A stretch of 64,000 nucleotides of DNA from Rhizobium sp. Q54 (GTDB lineage Bacteria; Pseudomonadota; Alphaproteobacteria; SMXS01), in contig CAMDTB010000009.1 of assembly GCA_945907245.1 (NCBI GenBank), forward strand, positions 1-64,000. The letters run 5' to 3'. Numbering within the stretch: the stretch's first letter is position 1; the number at the start of each line of letters is the position of its first letter. Both the position numbers and the translations under genes were made by a program. The notes under the pieces were generated by a model, which saw only the letters and a program-made list of their open reading frames with translations, had not been told where the DNA came from and ran no database searches. Shown here in pieces: positions 8,423-16,186 of the stretch.

Positions 8423-9448
8423 TCAGGCGGCCTGGGTTTCGTGCCGCGCCGGCTTTCCGGCGACCACGTCCATCGCCAGCGCGAGCAGATCCTCGGGCAG
8501 GCTTTCCAGCCCGGCATTGCGGCTGTGGCGGTAATAACGGCTCACGTCGTGGCGCACGCCCAGGCCGCCCAGCCGGATGGCGCCGTCCGCCTCGATCCCC
8601 GCGATGGTGTTCAGCAGATGGCGCTCCAGATAGGCCGGCCCGTTATGCATGAGAGTGGTGTCGTCCGTCGCGGCGCCGTCGGAGATCACCAGCAACACCC
8701 TGGTCATCGCGTCGAGGTTCCGCAGCCGGCCGGCAGCCCACTCCAGCGCCTCGCCGTCGATATTCTCCCGCAGGATGTCGGGGTGCAGCATGGCCTCACG
8801 CGACGCCCGCGCCCATTCGGGCTGGCCGTGGCTCTTGTAGATGATGTGCAGCAGCGCGCACAGCCGGCCGGGCCGCGGCGGCCTTCCGTCTTTCAGCCAC
8901 TTCTTGCGGGCGAAGCCGCCGTTCCATCCGGCCGTCGAGAAGCCGAGGATTTCGATGCGCGCGCCGGCGCGGCTGATCGCCGACTCCACTCCGGCGATGG
9001 CGGCATAGGCTGCCGACATGGGATCGCCGCGCATGGAACCCGACTGGTCTATCAGCAGCGTGATCGCAACGTCCGACGGACTGGCGATTCCGCCGGCCCG
9101 GAGCGCCGACGCGAAACGCTGCGTCATGTCCATGGCCTGGGGATGCTCGGCCATCCAGCGCTTGGCGGACTCGACCCGCTGCCGCCAGCCCTTGCCGCCC
9201 CGATCGGACTTGCCGTTGAACGCGTCGTCGCTGGCGTCCGGCAGGTGCTTCGGCACGTCCTCGGCCGGCAGGATGAGGTCGTAGTCGCGTGTATAGACCT
9301 TGTACGGCTCGGTCTCCGGAGCATCCGCGGCCGGCTCGGCCGCGCGTTGGCGGCGGCGGCGGTTACGATAGTCCCACAGCGTGACCAGCCCGATCAGGGC
9401 GATGGTGCCCAGAAACACCAGCTCCTTGGTCGTGGCCGCCATGTCCAT
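8423..9448 (-). CDS. Membrane-anchored VWA protein related to the CobT C-terminal domain
   Basis: A 341-residue protein. Residues about 9-25 form one hydrophobic helix followed by a basic NRRRRQR stretch, so the rest should lie in the cytoplasm. A VWA domain begins near residue 127 with the complete MIDAS motif DQSGSM (134-139). From there to the end it aligns without large gaps to the C-terminal third of the CobT encoded at 19844-21700, sharing [19 protein letters not shown] and the HDVSRYY/HDVTRYY region. It lacks CobT's N-terminal domain and acidic linker. The ATG preceded by AGGAGAG is chosen over an upstream GTG. No AAA ATPase is adjacent. It may use the distant CobS or have its own role. 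Confidence 0.82.
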   Translation of the reverse strand: MDMAATTKELVFLGTIALIGLVTLWDYRNRRRRQRAAEPAADAPETEPYKVYTRDYDLILPAEDVPKHLPDASDDAFNGKSDRGGKGWRQRVESAKRWMAEHPQAMDMTQRFASALRAGGIASPSDVAITLLIDQSGSMRGDPMSAAYAAIAGVESAISRAGARIEILGFSTAGWNGGFARKKWLKDGRPPRPGRLCALLHIIYKSHGQPEWARASREAMLHPDILRENIDGEALEWAAGRLRNLDAMTRVLLVISDGAATDDTTLMHNGPAYLERHLLNTIAGIEADGAIRLGGLGVRHDVSRYYRHSRNAGLESLPEDLLALAMDVVAGKPARHETQAA

Positions 9449-9608
9449 CAGTCTCTCCTCTTTTGCGCACACTATGGAGCAGTTGACGCCCGGCGATCCA
9501 GCGCCGACCAGTGGCTTCTCTCGAACTGACCATTGTGTTAGCGTTCGGCCTGACCGGGATGCCTTGGGGATAGGGCATCCGCATCAGACATGACAACGGG
9601 GAAGACCG

Positions 9609-10985
9609 ATGAACATCTATGATCCGCAGCCGAACATGAAGCCGGGCGAGGCCCGCTGCCCGGGCCCGAGCACCAGGGACCTGGTGCTGTCGGACGGCTG
9701 GGAGCTGCCGGCCCAGTTGCTCGCCGAGAACTACGTCTACATGGGCGACGAGGACATTCCGTTCGACCGCTATACCTCGAAGGAATTCTTCGAGCTCGAG
9801 ATGACGAAGATGTGGAACAAGACGTGGCAATGGGCCTGCCGCGACGAGCACATCCCCGAGGTCGGCGACTACTATACCTACGACATCGGTCCTTACTCGG
9901 TCATCGTCGTGCGCGCCGCGCCGGACGAGGTGAAGGCCTACGTCAATTCGTGCCTGCACCGCGGCACCCAGCTGCGCCCGTCCGACTCGACCGGCAGCGT
10001 GCAGAACTTCCGCTGCCCGTTCCACGGCTGGACCTGGAACCTGGACGGCTCGCTGAAGGAAATTCCCTGCCGCTGGGACTTCCCCAAGGTGACCGACGAG
10101 GAATTCCGGCTGCCCGAGGTGAAGATCGCCAAATGGGGCGGCTTCTACTTCATCAACATGGACGAGAACGCCATGCCGCTCGAGGAGTATCTCGGGCCGC
10201 TGATGGAGCACTTCGCCAGCTGGCCGCTCGACAACCGCTACGTCCGGCTGCACATCCAGAAGATCCTGCCCGCCAACTGGAAGGCGTCGCAGGAAGCGTT
10301 CGTCGAGGCCTATCACAGCCTCGAGACCCATCACCACGCCATGCCGTTCTCGGCCAACCTCAACGCCCAGTACGACATCTTCAGCGAGCGGGTGACCCGG
10401 TTCTTCCACACCTTCGGCTTCCCGGATCCGAGCTGGACCAAGCCGCAGACCCAGCAGGAGCTTCTCGACACCATGGGCATGCTGCCCGCCGGCACCAAGG
10501 TGCCGGACGGCATGACCGCGCGCGCGTTCCTCGCATCCTATTTCCGCAAGAGCCTGGGCGAGGATCGGGGCATCGACCTGTCGACGCGCTCGGACAGCGA
10601 GATGCTGGACTCGATCGAGTACCACCTGTTCCCCAACATGTTCCTGTTCCCCGGCGTGTCGCTGCCCATGGTCTACCGCTTCCGGCCCAACGGCATGGAT
10701 CCGGACAGCGCCATCTTCGACCTGCTGTTCCTCGAGGAATTGGCCCCCGGCCAGGAACGGCCCGAGGCGCCCGAGCCCTACAAGATCGACATCGGCACGT
10801 CCTACGAGACCGTGCCCGGCATCGGTCCGTTCCTCGGCCATGTCTACGACCAGGACACGGGAAATCTGGAGATGCAGCAGAAGGGCTTCAAGGCCGGCCG
10901 CAAGCGGACCCAGACCCTTGGCAACTACCAGGAAATCCGCATCCGCCGGCTGCACAAGACCCTGGATAGTTACCTGAACGCCTGA
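9609..10985 (+). CDS. Aromatic ring-hydroxylating (Rieske) oxygenase alpha subunit
   Basis: A 458-residue Rieske non-heme iron oxygenase. The Rieske [2Fe-2S] ligands are C115, H117, C136 and H139 in the CxH-x18-CxxH arrangement. The catalytic iron site follows in EAYHSLETH with H236 and H241. Length and spacing fit an alpha subunit that hydroxylates an aromatic or other ring. No beta subunit, ferredoxin or reductase gene is nearby, so electron partners must come from elsewhere. It heads a plus-strand group with acyl-CoA dehydrogenase, LLM and phosphotransferase genes, but a terminator-like hairpin separates it from them. Confidence 0.92.
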   Translation: MNIYDPQPNMKPGEARCPGPSTRDLVLSDGWELPAQLLAENYVYMGDEDIPFDRYTSKEFFELEMTKMWNKTWQWACRDEHIPEVGDYYTYDIGPYSVIVVRAAPDEVKAYVNSCLHRGTQLRPSDSTGSVQNFRCPFHGWTWNLDGSLKEIPCRWDFPKVTDEEFRLPEVKIAKWGGFYFINMDENAMPLEEYLGPLMEHFASWPLDNRYVRLHIQKILPANWKASQEAFVEAYHSLETHHHAMPFSANLNAQYDIFSERVTRFFHTFGFPDPSWTKPQTQQELLDTMGMLPAGTKVPDGMTARAFLASYFRKSLGEDRGIDLSTRSDSEMLDSIEYHLFPNMFLFPGVSLPMVYRFRPNGMDPDSAIFDLLFLEELAPGQERPEAPEPYKIDIGTSYETVPGIGPFLGHVYDQDTGNLEMQQKGFKAGRKRTQTLGNYQEIRIRRLHKTLDSYLNA

Positions 10986-11021
10986 TCCATTCCGCCCAGT
11001 AACAAGGGCTGGCAATCCTTC

Positions 11022-11057
11022 ACGCGCCCGGCGTAAAGTCGGGCGCGACCTTTTTTT
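11022..11057 (+). terminator. Intrinsic terminator downstream of the Rieske gene
   Basis: CGCGCCCG (11023-11030) pairs perfectly with CGGGCGCG (11040-11047) around a 9-nt loop. After ACC come seven consecutive Ts (11051-11057). This is the best Rho-independent terminator shape in the left half of the window. It lies in the leader of the following acyl-CoA dehydrogenase gene. Confidence 0.75.
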
Positions 11058-11088
11058 GGGGAAACGACGGCGCCCGATTGCGGGCGTC
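11022..11088 (+). promoter_or_regulatory. Attenuator-like leader with alternative hairpins
   Basis: Four segments can pair in mutually exclusive ways: 1 = CGCGCCCG (11023), 2 = CGGGCGCG (11040), 3 = GGCGCCCG (11069), 4 = CGGGCG (11081). Pair 1:2 makes the T-tailed terminator, 2:3 would be the antiterminator and 3:4 a third hairpin next to the Shine-Dalgarno. The pairings are seen in the sequence; a regulatory role is inferred. Confidence 0.4.
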
Positions 11089-11103
11089 TCTGGGAGAAGA
11101 CAG

Positions 11104-12396
11104 ATGGCATGGGAATTTGAAACCGATCCGGCATTCCAGAAGGAACTCGACTGGATCGCCGAGTTCGTGAAGCACGAGATCGAGCCGCTCGAGTACGTGA
11201 TCAAGCATCCGAACGACATGAAGGATCCGCTGCGCAACAAGCTGATCAAGCCGCTGCAGGCCGAGGTCAAGAAGCGCAAGCTGTGGGCCTGCCACCTGGG
11301 CCCGGATCTGGGCGGCCAGGGCTATGGCCAGGTCAAGCTGGGCCTGATGAACGAGATCCTCGGCCGCGCCAAGTTCGCGCCGATCATCTTCGGCGCCCAG
11401 GCGCCCGACACCGGCAACTCGGAGATTCTCGCCCATTTCGGCACCCCGGAGCAGAAGAAGAAGTATCTGGAGCCGCTGCTCAACAACGAGATCGTCTCCT
11501 GCTACTCGATGACCGAGCCGCAGGGCGGCGCCGATCCCAAGGTGTTCCAGACCCGCGCGGTGCTGGACGGCAACGAGTGGGTGATCAACGGCGAGAAGTG
11601 GTTCTCGTCCAACGCCCGCTACGCCGAATTCCTGATCGTCATGGTGGTGACCGATCCGGAAGCCAAGCCCTATGACCGGATGTCCATGATCCTGGTGCCG
11701 ACCGACACCCCCGGCGTGAACATCATCCGCAATGTCGGCATCGGCGGCGAGGAGACCGGCACCCACGCCTATATCCGCTACGAGAACGTCCGCGTGCCCA
11801 AGGAGAACCTGCTGGGCGAGCGCGGCAAGGCGTTCGCGGTGGCGCAGACCCGCCTCGGCGGCGGCCGCATCCATCACGCCATGCGCACCATCGGCAAGGC
11901 CCAGCTGGCCTTCGACATGATGTGCGAGCGCGTGCTGTCGCGCGAGACGCAGGGCGAGCTGCTGGCCAACAAGCAGATGGTGCAGGAGAAGATCTCGGAC
12001 TCGTGGACCGACATCCAGACCTTCCGCCTGCTGGTGCTGCAGACCGCCTGGAAGATCGACCGCTACAAGGACTACATGATGGTCCGCAAGGACATCGCCG
12101 CCGTGAAGGCGATGATGCCGCGCGTCCTCCACGACGTCGCCGCTCGCGCCCTGCAGGTCCACGGCTCGCTCGGCGTGTCGGGCGAAATGCCGTTCTCGTA
12201 CCTGATCACCGAGAGCTTCCACATGGGCCTGGCCGACGGTCCGACCGAGGTGCACAAGGTCACCGTCGCCCGCCAGATCCTGCGCGAGTACAACGGCACC
12301 AACGGGATGTTCCCGACCGCCCACATCCCGGCCAAGCGCGCCGAGGCGCTGAGCCGCTATGCCGACGTGATCGAACGGGAAGTCGAGCACGTCTGA
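11104..12396 (+). CDS. Acyl-CoA dehydrogenase family protein
   Basis: A 430-residue FAD flavoenzyme of the long acyl-CoA dehydrogenase type. It has an N-terminal helical domain, the middle-domain signature CYSMTEPQGGADP with WVINGEKWFSS, and the C-terminal helices with LGGGRIHHAMRTIG and QVHGSLGVSGE. The start is MAWEFETDP because GGGAGAAG lies just upstream; an in-frame ATG 16 codons earlier lies within the leader hairpins. Proteins of this length resemble the ACAD10/11-like group often found with APH-type phosphotransferases, and one is encoded two genes downstream. The acyl substrate is unknown. Confidence 0.93.
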   Translation: MAWEFETDPAFQKELDWIAEFVKHEIEPLEYVIKHPNDMKDPLRNKLIKPLQAEVKKRKLWACHLGPDLGGQGYGQVKLGLMNEILGRAKFAPIIFGAQAPDTGNSEILAHFGTPEQKKKYLEPLLNNEIVSCYSMTEPQGGADPKVFQTRAVLDGNEWVINGEKWFSSNARYAEFLIVMVVTDPEAKPYDRMSMILVPTDTPGVNIIRNVGIGGEETGTHAYIRYENVRVPKENLLGERGKAFAVAQTRLGGGRIHHAMRTIGKAQLAFDMMCERVLSRETQGELLANKQMVQEKISDSWTDIQTFRLLVLQTAWKIDRYKDYMMVRKDIAAVKAMMPRVLHDVAARALQVHGSLGVSGEMPFSYLITESFHMGLADGPTEVHKVTVARQILREYNGTNGMFPTAHIPAKRAEALSRYADVIEREVEHV

Positions 12397-12410
12397 GGGA
12401 TCAGCTGATG

Positions 12411-12439
12411 GCCGCTCTCGCCGGGTAGGCGAGAGCGGC
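12411..12439. terminator. Perfect 12-bp hairpin between acyl-CoA dehydrogenase and LLM genes
   Basis: GCCGCTCTCGCC (12411-12422) and GGCGAGAGCGGC (12428-12439) form a perfect stem with a 5-nt loop. What follows (TTCCGCTTTCG) is only weakly T-rich. It may act as a partial terminator or as a processing or stabilising hairpin that sets the ratio of the two flanking genes. Confidence 0.5.
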
Positions 12440-12465
12440 TTCCGCTTTCGAATGGGGAGACATCG

Positions 12466-13374
12466 ATGACCCAAATGCCGGCGATCACGCTCGTCGCCAC
12501 GCCGGGTCGGCGTGCCAAGATGGTGGAGCTGTGCCAGGAGGCCGAGAAGCGCGGCTTCACCGGCATCTACGTGCCCAGCCTGGCGGCCGCGACCCAGTTC
12601 TGCCAGTCGGTGCTGGAGGCGACCTCGACCATCGAGGTGGCGACGTCGATCCAGCCGATCTACTACATCAACCCGCGCGAGATGGCCCGCATCGCCGGCT
12701 ATCTGCACGAGATCGGCAACGGCCGGTTCCGCCTCGGACTCGGCGTCAGTCATGAAGTGTCGCGGGTCCAGTTCGGCGTCGAAGGCCGCAACCAGCCGGT
12801 TTCCGACATGCGCGACTACGTCGCCGCCATGCGCGCCGCCGAGAAGGACTCCGGACCGCTGCCGCCGATCATCCTCGCCACCCTGCGCTCGAAGATGCTG
12901 GCGCTCGCCGCCGAGGTGGCGCAGGGCGCCGTCTGGGCCAACGCGGCGCGCAGCTACACGCCGACCCAGATCGCAGAGATTCCGCAGTCGGCCCGTATCG
13001 CCGGCTTCACCACGGCGGTGATGATCCCGACCGTGATCTCCGAGGACAAGGAAGCGGCCAAGGAAATCCATCGCCGCACCCTGCGCATGTACCTGACCCT
13101 GCCGAACTACCGGAACTACTGGAAGGCGGCGGGCTACGAGGCCGAGATGGCCGCCGTCGAGAAGGCGCTGGCCGAGGGCAAGGGCGACGAGATCGCGAAG
13201 ATCGCCGGCGACCGCTGGCTGGCCGACGTCACCCTGTTCGGCAGCGCCGCCGAGGTGCGCGACGGCGTCCAGGCCTGGCGCGAGGCCGGCATCACCACGC
13301 CGATCCTGGTGCCGTCGTCGGTGTCGGGCGGCATGGTTAAAGCCGCCGAGGAACTGTTCGCGGCATTCGCCTGA
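12466..13374 (+). CDS. LLM class flavin/F420-dependent oxidoreductase
   Basis: A 302-residue luciferase-like TIM-barrel enzyme with EAEKRGFTGIYVPS near residue 28, IEVATSIQPIYYINP, and RFRLGLGVSHEV around residue 83. The shorter length and sequence style resemble F420-dependent or FMN-dependent members such as TIGR03617-like proteins. Whether the cofactor is F420 or FMN cannot be decided here. It sits 17 bp upstream of the phosphotransferase gene and is probably co-transcribed with it. It belongs to the same catabolic group as the acyl-CoA dehydrogenase. Clearly distinct from the LLM protein at 7296-8345. Confidence 0.85.
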   Translation: MTQMPAITLVATPGRRAKMVELCQEAEKRGFTGIYVPSLAAATQFCQSVLEATSTIEVATSIQPIYYINPREMARIAGYLHEIGNGRFRLGLGVSHEVSRVQFGVEGRNQPVSDMRDYVAAMRAAEKDSGPLPPIILATLRSKMLALAAEVAQGAVWANAARSYTPTQIAEIPQSARIAGFTTAVMIPTVISEDKEAAKEIHRRTLRMYLTLPNYRNYWKAAGYEAEMAAVEKALAEGKGDEIAKIAGDRWLADVTLFGSAAEVRDGVQAWREAGITTPILVPSSVSGGMVKAAEELFAAFA

Positions 13375-13391
13375 GACAAGAGAGAACGATC

Positions 13392-14468
13392 ATGAGCGAG
13401 ATGAAAGTCACCCAGGGCGAGACCGTCGACGTCGCCGAGCGCCACCGCTTCGATGCGAAGAAGGTCGAGCGCTACATGGAGGAGCATGTCGAGGGCTTCC
13501 GCGGTCCGTTGACCGTGGGCCAGTTCGCCGGCGGCCAGTCCAATCCGACCTACCGGCTCGATGCGCCGTCGGGCTCCTACGTCATGCGCCGCAAGCCGCC
13601 GGGGAAGCTGCTGCCGTCGGCCCACGCCGTCGACCGCGAGTTCCGGGTGATCAAGGCGCTCAACCAGACCGACTTCCCGGTGCCGCGCGCTTATGTGCTG
13701 TGCGAGGACGAGACCGTCACCGGCACGCCGTTCTACATCATGAGCTTCATGCCCGGCCGGGTGTTCTGGGACCCGAGCATGCCGGATGTGTCGAAGTCGG
13801 ACCGCTCGAAGATGTTCGACAGCATGAACGAGACGCTGGCCAAGCTGCACTCCTACGATCCAGTCAAGCTGGGCCTGGAGGATTACGGCCGCCCGGGCAA
13901 CTACTTCGCCCGCCAGATCTCGCGCTGGTCGAAGCAGTATGTGGCCTCGGAAACCGAGACCATCGAGTCTATGAACAAGCTGATGGAGTGGCTGCCCAAC
14001 AACATCCCGGCCGGCGACGAGACCACCATCGTCCACGGCGACTACGCGCCGCACAACATCATGTTCCACCCGACCGAGCCCAGGGTGATGGCGGTGCTCG
14101 ACTGGGAGATCAGCACGCTGGGTCACCCGCTGGGCGACCTGACCTACAACACGCTGGGCTGGTACGCGCCCAAGCCGAAGTCGGGCCGACCGAACCTGTC
14201 GGGCGTCGACCTCAAGGCGCTGGGCATCCCGTCGTTCGACGACTACGTCGCCCTGTACTGCGAACGCGCCGGCCGCCCGCCGCTGGAGAACGTCCACTTC
14301 TACAAGGCCTACAATCTGTTCCGCCTGGCGGCCATCGTGCAAGGGATCGTGGGCCGCGCCCGTGACGGGACGGCCAACGACCCGAACGCCGCCGCCAACG
14401 CCGCCCGCGTCCGCCCCATGGGCGACGCCGGCTGGGAAGAGGCGAAGCAGGCCGGCGCGGTCGGGTAG
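13392..14468 (+). CDS. APH-fold phosphotransferase family protein (ACAD-associated)
   Basis: A 358-residue aminoglycoside-phosphotransferase-like kinase. The nucleotide-binding segment is GQFAGGQSNPTYRL near residue 40. The catalytic loop is HGDYAPHN (H215-N222) and the metal-binding aspartate is D237 in VLDWE. This version, with GHPLGDL after the DWE, is the one found beside or fused to acyl-CoA dehydrogenases (ACAD10/11). There, phosphorylation of a 4-hydroxyacyl-CoA precedes dehydrogenation. The adjacent acyl-CoA dehydrogenase makes a similar role plausible here. Antibiotic resistance is unlikely. Confidence 0.9.
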   Translation: MSEMKVTQGETVDVAERHRFDAKKVERYMEEHVEGFRGPLTVGQFAGGQSNPTYRLDAPSGSYVMRRKPPGKLLPSAHAVDREFRVIKALNQTDFPVPRAYVLCEDETVTGTPFYIMSFMPGRVFWDPSMPDVSKSDRSKMFDSMNETLAKLHSYDPVKLGLEDYGRPGNYFARQISRWSKQYVASETETIESMNKLMEWLPNNIPAGDETTIVHGDYAPHNIMFHPTEPRVMAVLDWEISTLGHPLGDLTYNTLGWYAPKPKSGRPNLSGVDLKALGIPSFDDYVALYCERAGRPPLENVHFYKAYNLFRLAAIVQGIVGRARDGTANDPNAAANAARVRPMGDAGWEEAKQAGAVG

Positions 14469-14495
14469 AGGTTCGGGGCCACCATCGATTTTCAC

Positions 14496-14567
14496 CGTGT
14501 CCCTGAGCTTGTCGAAGGGCCTTGCATCAACGTTCGTGCAGGGCTCTTCGACAAGCTCAGGGACACG
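14496..14567. repeat. Palindromic intergenic repeat (type C, CCCTGAGCTTGTCGAAGGGC arms)
   Basis: CGTGTCCCTGAGCTTGTCGAAGGGC (14496 onward) is followed, after a loop with TGCATCAACGTTCGTGCA, by its near complement ending at 14567. The same element recurs at 62454-62524. It lies after the phosphotransferase stop and before meaB, so it probably ends the catabolic transcript. This type of repeat is common in proteobacterial genomes. Confidence 0.75.
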
Positions 14568-14658
14568 GATGCACTATTGACCTGCATCGATGTTCTTGCA
14601 GTGGTCCTCGAACACAAACTCTCTTTCCAATCAGCCCCTTTCATGGCATCCACCCGCC

Positions 14659-15639
14659 ATGAAAGCCGATGACCTTCTGGACAAACTCCGCGCCGGCGAG
14701 CGCCGGGCGCTGGCCCGGGCGATCACGTTGGTGGAGTCGACCCGCGCCGACCACCGGCACGAGGCCCAGAAGCTGCTCGACGCCCTCATGCCGGATACCG
14801 GCAAGGCGATCCGCCTGGGCCTGTCGGGTGCGCCGGGCGTCGGCAAGTCCACCTTCATCGAGGCGCTGGGCACGCATGTGACGGGCCTTGGCCACAAGGT
14901 GGCCGTGCTCGCCGTCGATCCGTCCTCGGCCCGCTCCGGCGGCTCCATCCTCGGCGACAAGACCCGCATGGAGGAATTGTCGCGCGACCCCAACGCCTTC
15001 ATCCGCCCGTCGCCCGCCGGCGTCACCCTGGGCGGCGTCGCCCGCCGCACCCGGGAGGCCATGCTGCTGGTGGAAGCGGCCGGCTTCGACGTGGTGCTGA
15101 TCGAGACCGTTGGCGTCGGCCAGTCCGAGACGGCGGTCGCCGACATGGTCGACATGTTCGTGCTGCTGCAGTCGCCCGGCGGCGGCGACGATTTGCAGGG
15201 CATCAAGCGCGGCATCATGGAGCTGGCCGACCTGATCGTGGTCAACAAGGCCGACGGCGCGCTCGAGCAGCCGGCCAAGCTGGCCCGCTCCCAGCTGATC
15301 TCGGCGCTGCACCTGATGCGGCCGCGCAGCCCCAACTGGAAGCCGCATGTGCTGCTGACCTCGGCACTTAGTGGCATGGGTATCGGCGAGGTCTGGGACG
15401 CGGTGACGAACTTCGAGACGATCATGCTCGACACCGGCGAACTGGAGACCAACCGATCGGAGCAGGCCCGCGCCTGGATGTGGAACGAGATCCGCGAGGG
15501 CCTGATCGAGGCGTTCAAGGCCGAGCCCGCCATCGCCGCCAAGGTCCACAAGTTCGAGGCCGACGTGGCCGCCGGCCGCGTCACCCCCGGCGCCGCCGCC
15601 GACAAGCTGCTGAAGCGCTTCCGGCACGAATCCGATTGA
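14659..15639 (+). CDS. meaB: Methylmalonyl-CoA mutase-associated GTPase MeaB
   Basis: A 326-residue G3E-family GTPase, the usual MeaB/ArgK length. The P-loop GAPGVGKS is at residues 57-64, followed by [19 protein letters not shown], the switch [14 protein letters not shown] and the base motif NKAD. MeaB loads and protects adenosylcobalamin-dependent acyl-CoA mutases. No mutase gene is in the window, so its partner lies elsewhere. The ATG at [10 protein letters not shown] fits family N-termini; the Shine-Dalgarno is weak. The presence of a MeaB implies use of B12-dependent propionate, ethylmalonyl-CoA or similar acyl-CoA metabolism. Confidence 0.94.
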   Translation: MKADDLLDKLRAGERRALARAITLVESTRADHRHEAQKLLDALMPDTGKAIRLGLSGAPGVGKSTFIEALGTHVTGLGHKVAVLAVDPSSARSGGSILGDKTRMEELSRDPNAFIRPSPAGVTLGGVARRTREAMLLVEAAGFDVVLIETVGVGQSETAVADMVDMFVLLQSPGGGDDLQGIKRGIMELADLIVVNKADGALEQPAKLARSQLISALHLMRPRSPNWKPHVLLTSALSGMGIGEVWDAVTNFETIMLDTGELETNRSEQARAWMWNEIREGLIEAFKAEPAIAAKVHKFEADVAAGRVTPGAAADKLLKRFRHESD

Positions 15640-15672
15640 GGATTTGAATGGGGTTTTCCGGGCTTTCCCGCC

Positions 15673-15701
15673 TTGACGCCACCTTGTGCCTGTCCTATAC
15701 A
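15673..15701 (+). promoter_or_regulatory. Sigma70-type promoter of rpmB
   Basis: TTGACG (15673-15678), a 17-bp spacer and TATACA (15696-15701) lie 57 bp upstream of the rpmB ATG. This is one of the closest consensus matches in the window and suits a highly expressed ribosomal protein gene. Confidence 0.75.
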
Positions 15702-15758
15702 CCACGCCCTGACCCGGCGCGCGGAAGTGCGCCGCAATCGTTTCTAGAGGATTGACCG

Positions 15759-16052
15759 ATGTCGCGAGTTTGCGAACTGACCGGTAAGGGCGTCCAGACG
15801 GGTAACAACGTCAGCCACGCCAACAACAAGAGCCGCCGCCGGTTCCTGCCGAACCTGCGCCACGTGTCGCTGATCAGCGACGCGCTGAACGAGACCGTGC
15901 GCCTGCGCATCTCGGCCAACGCCCTGCGCACCGTAGAGCACCGCGGCGGCTTGGACTCGTTCCTGCTGAAGGCGAATACCGACGAGCTGTCGGAAGGCGC
16001 GCAGCTGCTGAAGCGCCGCCTGCGCAAGAAGCTGGAAGAGACCGCCGCCTAA
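15759..16052 (+). CDS. rpmB: 50S ribosomal protein L28
   Basis: A 97-residue basic protein beginning [27 protein letters not shown], the characteristic L28 N-terminus. [24 protein letters not shown] follows, and there is a C-terminal extension of the kind seen in alphaproteobacteria. It is part of the large ribosomal subunit near the exit region. The gene is monocistronic between a good promoter and a strong hairpin. Most proteobacteria pair rpmB with rpmG; here it stands alone, as is usual in this class. Confidence 0.98.
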   Translation: MSRVCELTGKGVQTGNNVSHANNKSRRRFLPNLRHVSLISDALNETVRLRISANALRTVEHRGGLDSFLLKANTDELSEGAQLLKRRLRKKLEETAA

Positions 16053-16079
16053 GTCTTCCGCTTCATTCGGATTTTGCCG

Positions 16080-16109
16080 TCAGGGCCCGCGTGCGAACGC
16101 GGGCCCTGA
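16080..16109. terminator. Perfect 13-bp hairpin after rpmB
   Basis: TCAGGGCCCGCGT (16080-16092) and ACGCGGGCCCTGA (16097-16109) pair without mismatch around the GCGA loop. Only a short pyrimidine tail (TGCATTTCC) follows. It most likely terminates rpmB transcription. Confidence 0.65.
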
Positions 16110-16186
16110 TGCATTTCCGGCCGTCGCTCTTTGATCCCGCCGCGAAATCTCCTACCGTCCGGTTGTGACAACGGGGAGACTTCGCC

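Noticed and set aside
11020-13071. A 683-codon open frame antisense to the acyl-CoA dehydrogenase and LLM genes
   Set aside because: It runs through the terminator hairpins and two well-supported genes; no motif.
13392-14468. Aminoglycoside resistance gene
   Set aside because: The APH fold is of the acyl-CoA-dehydrogenase-associated type and sits in a catabolic group.
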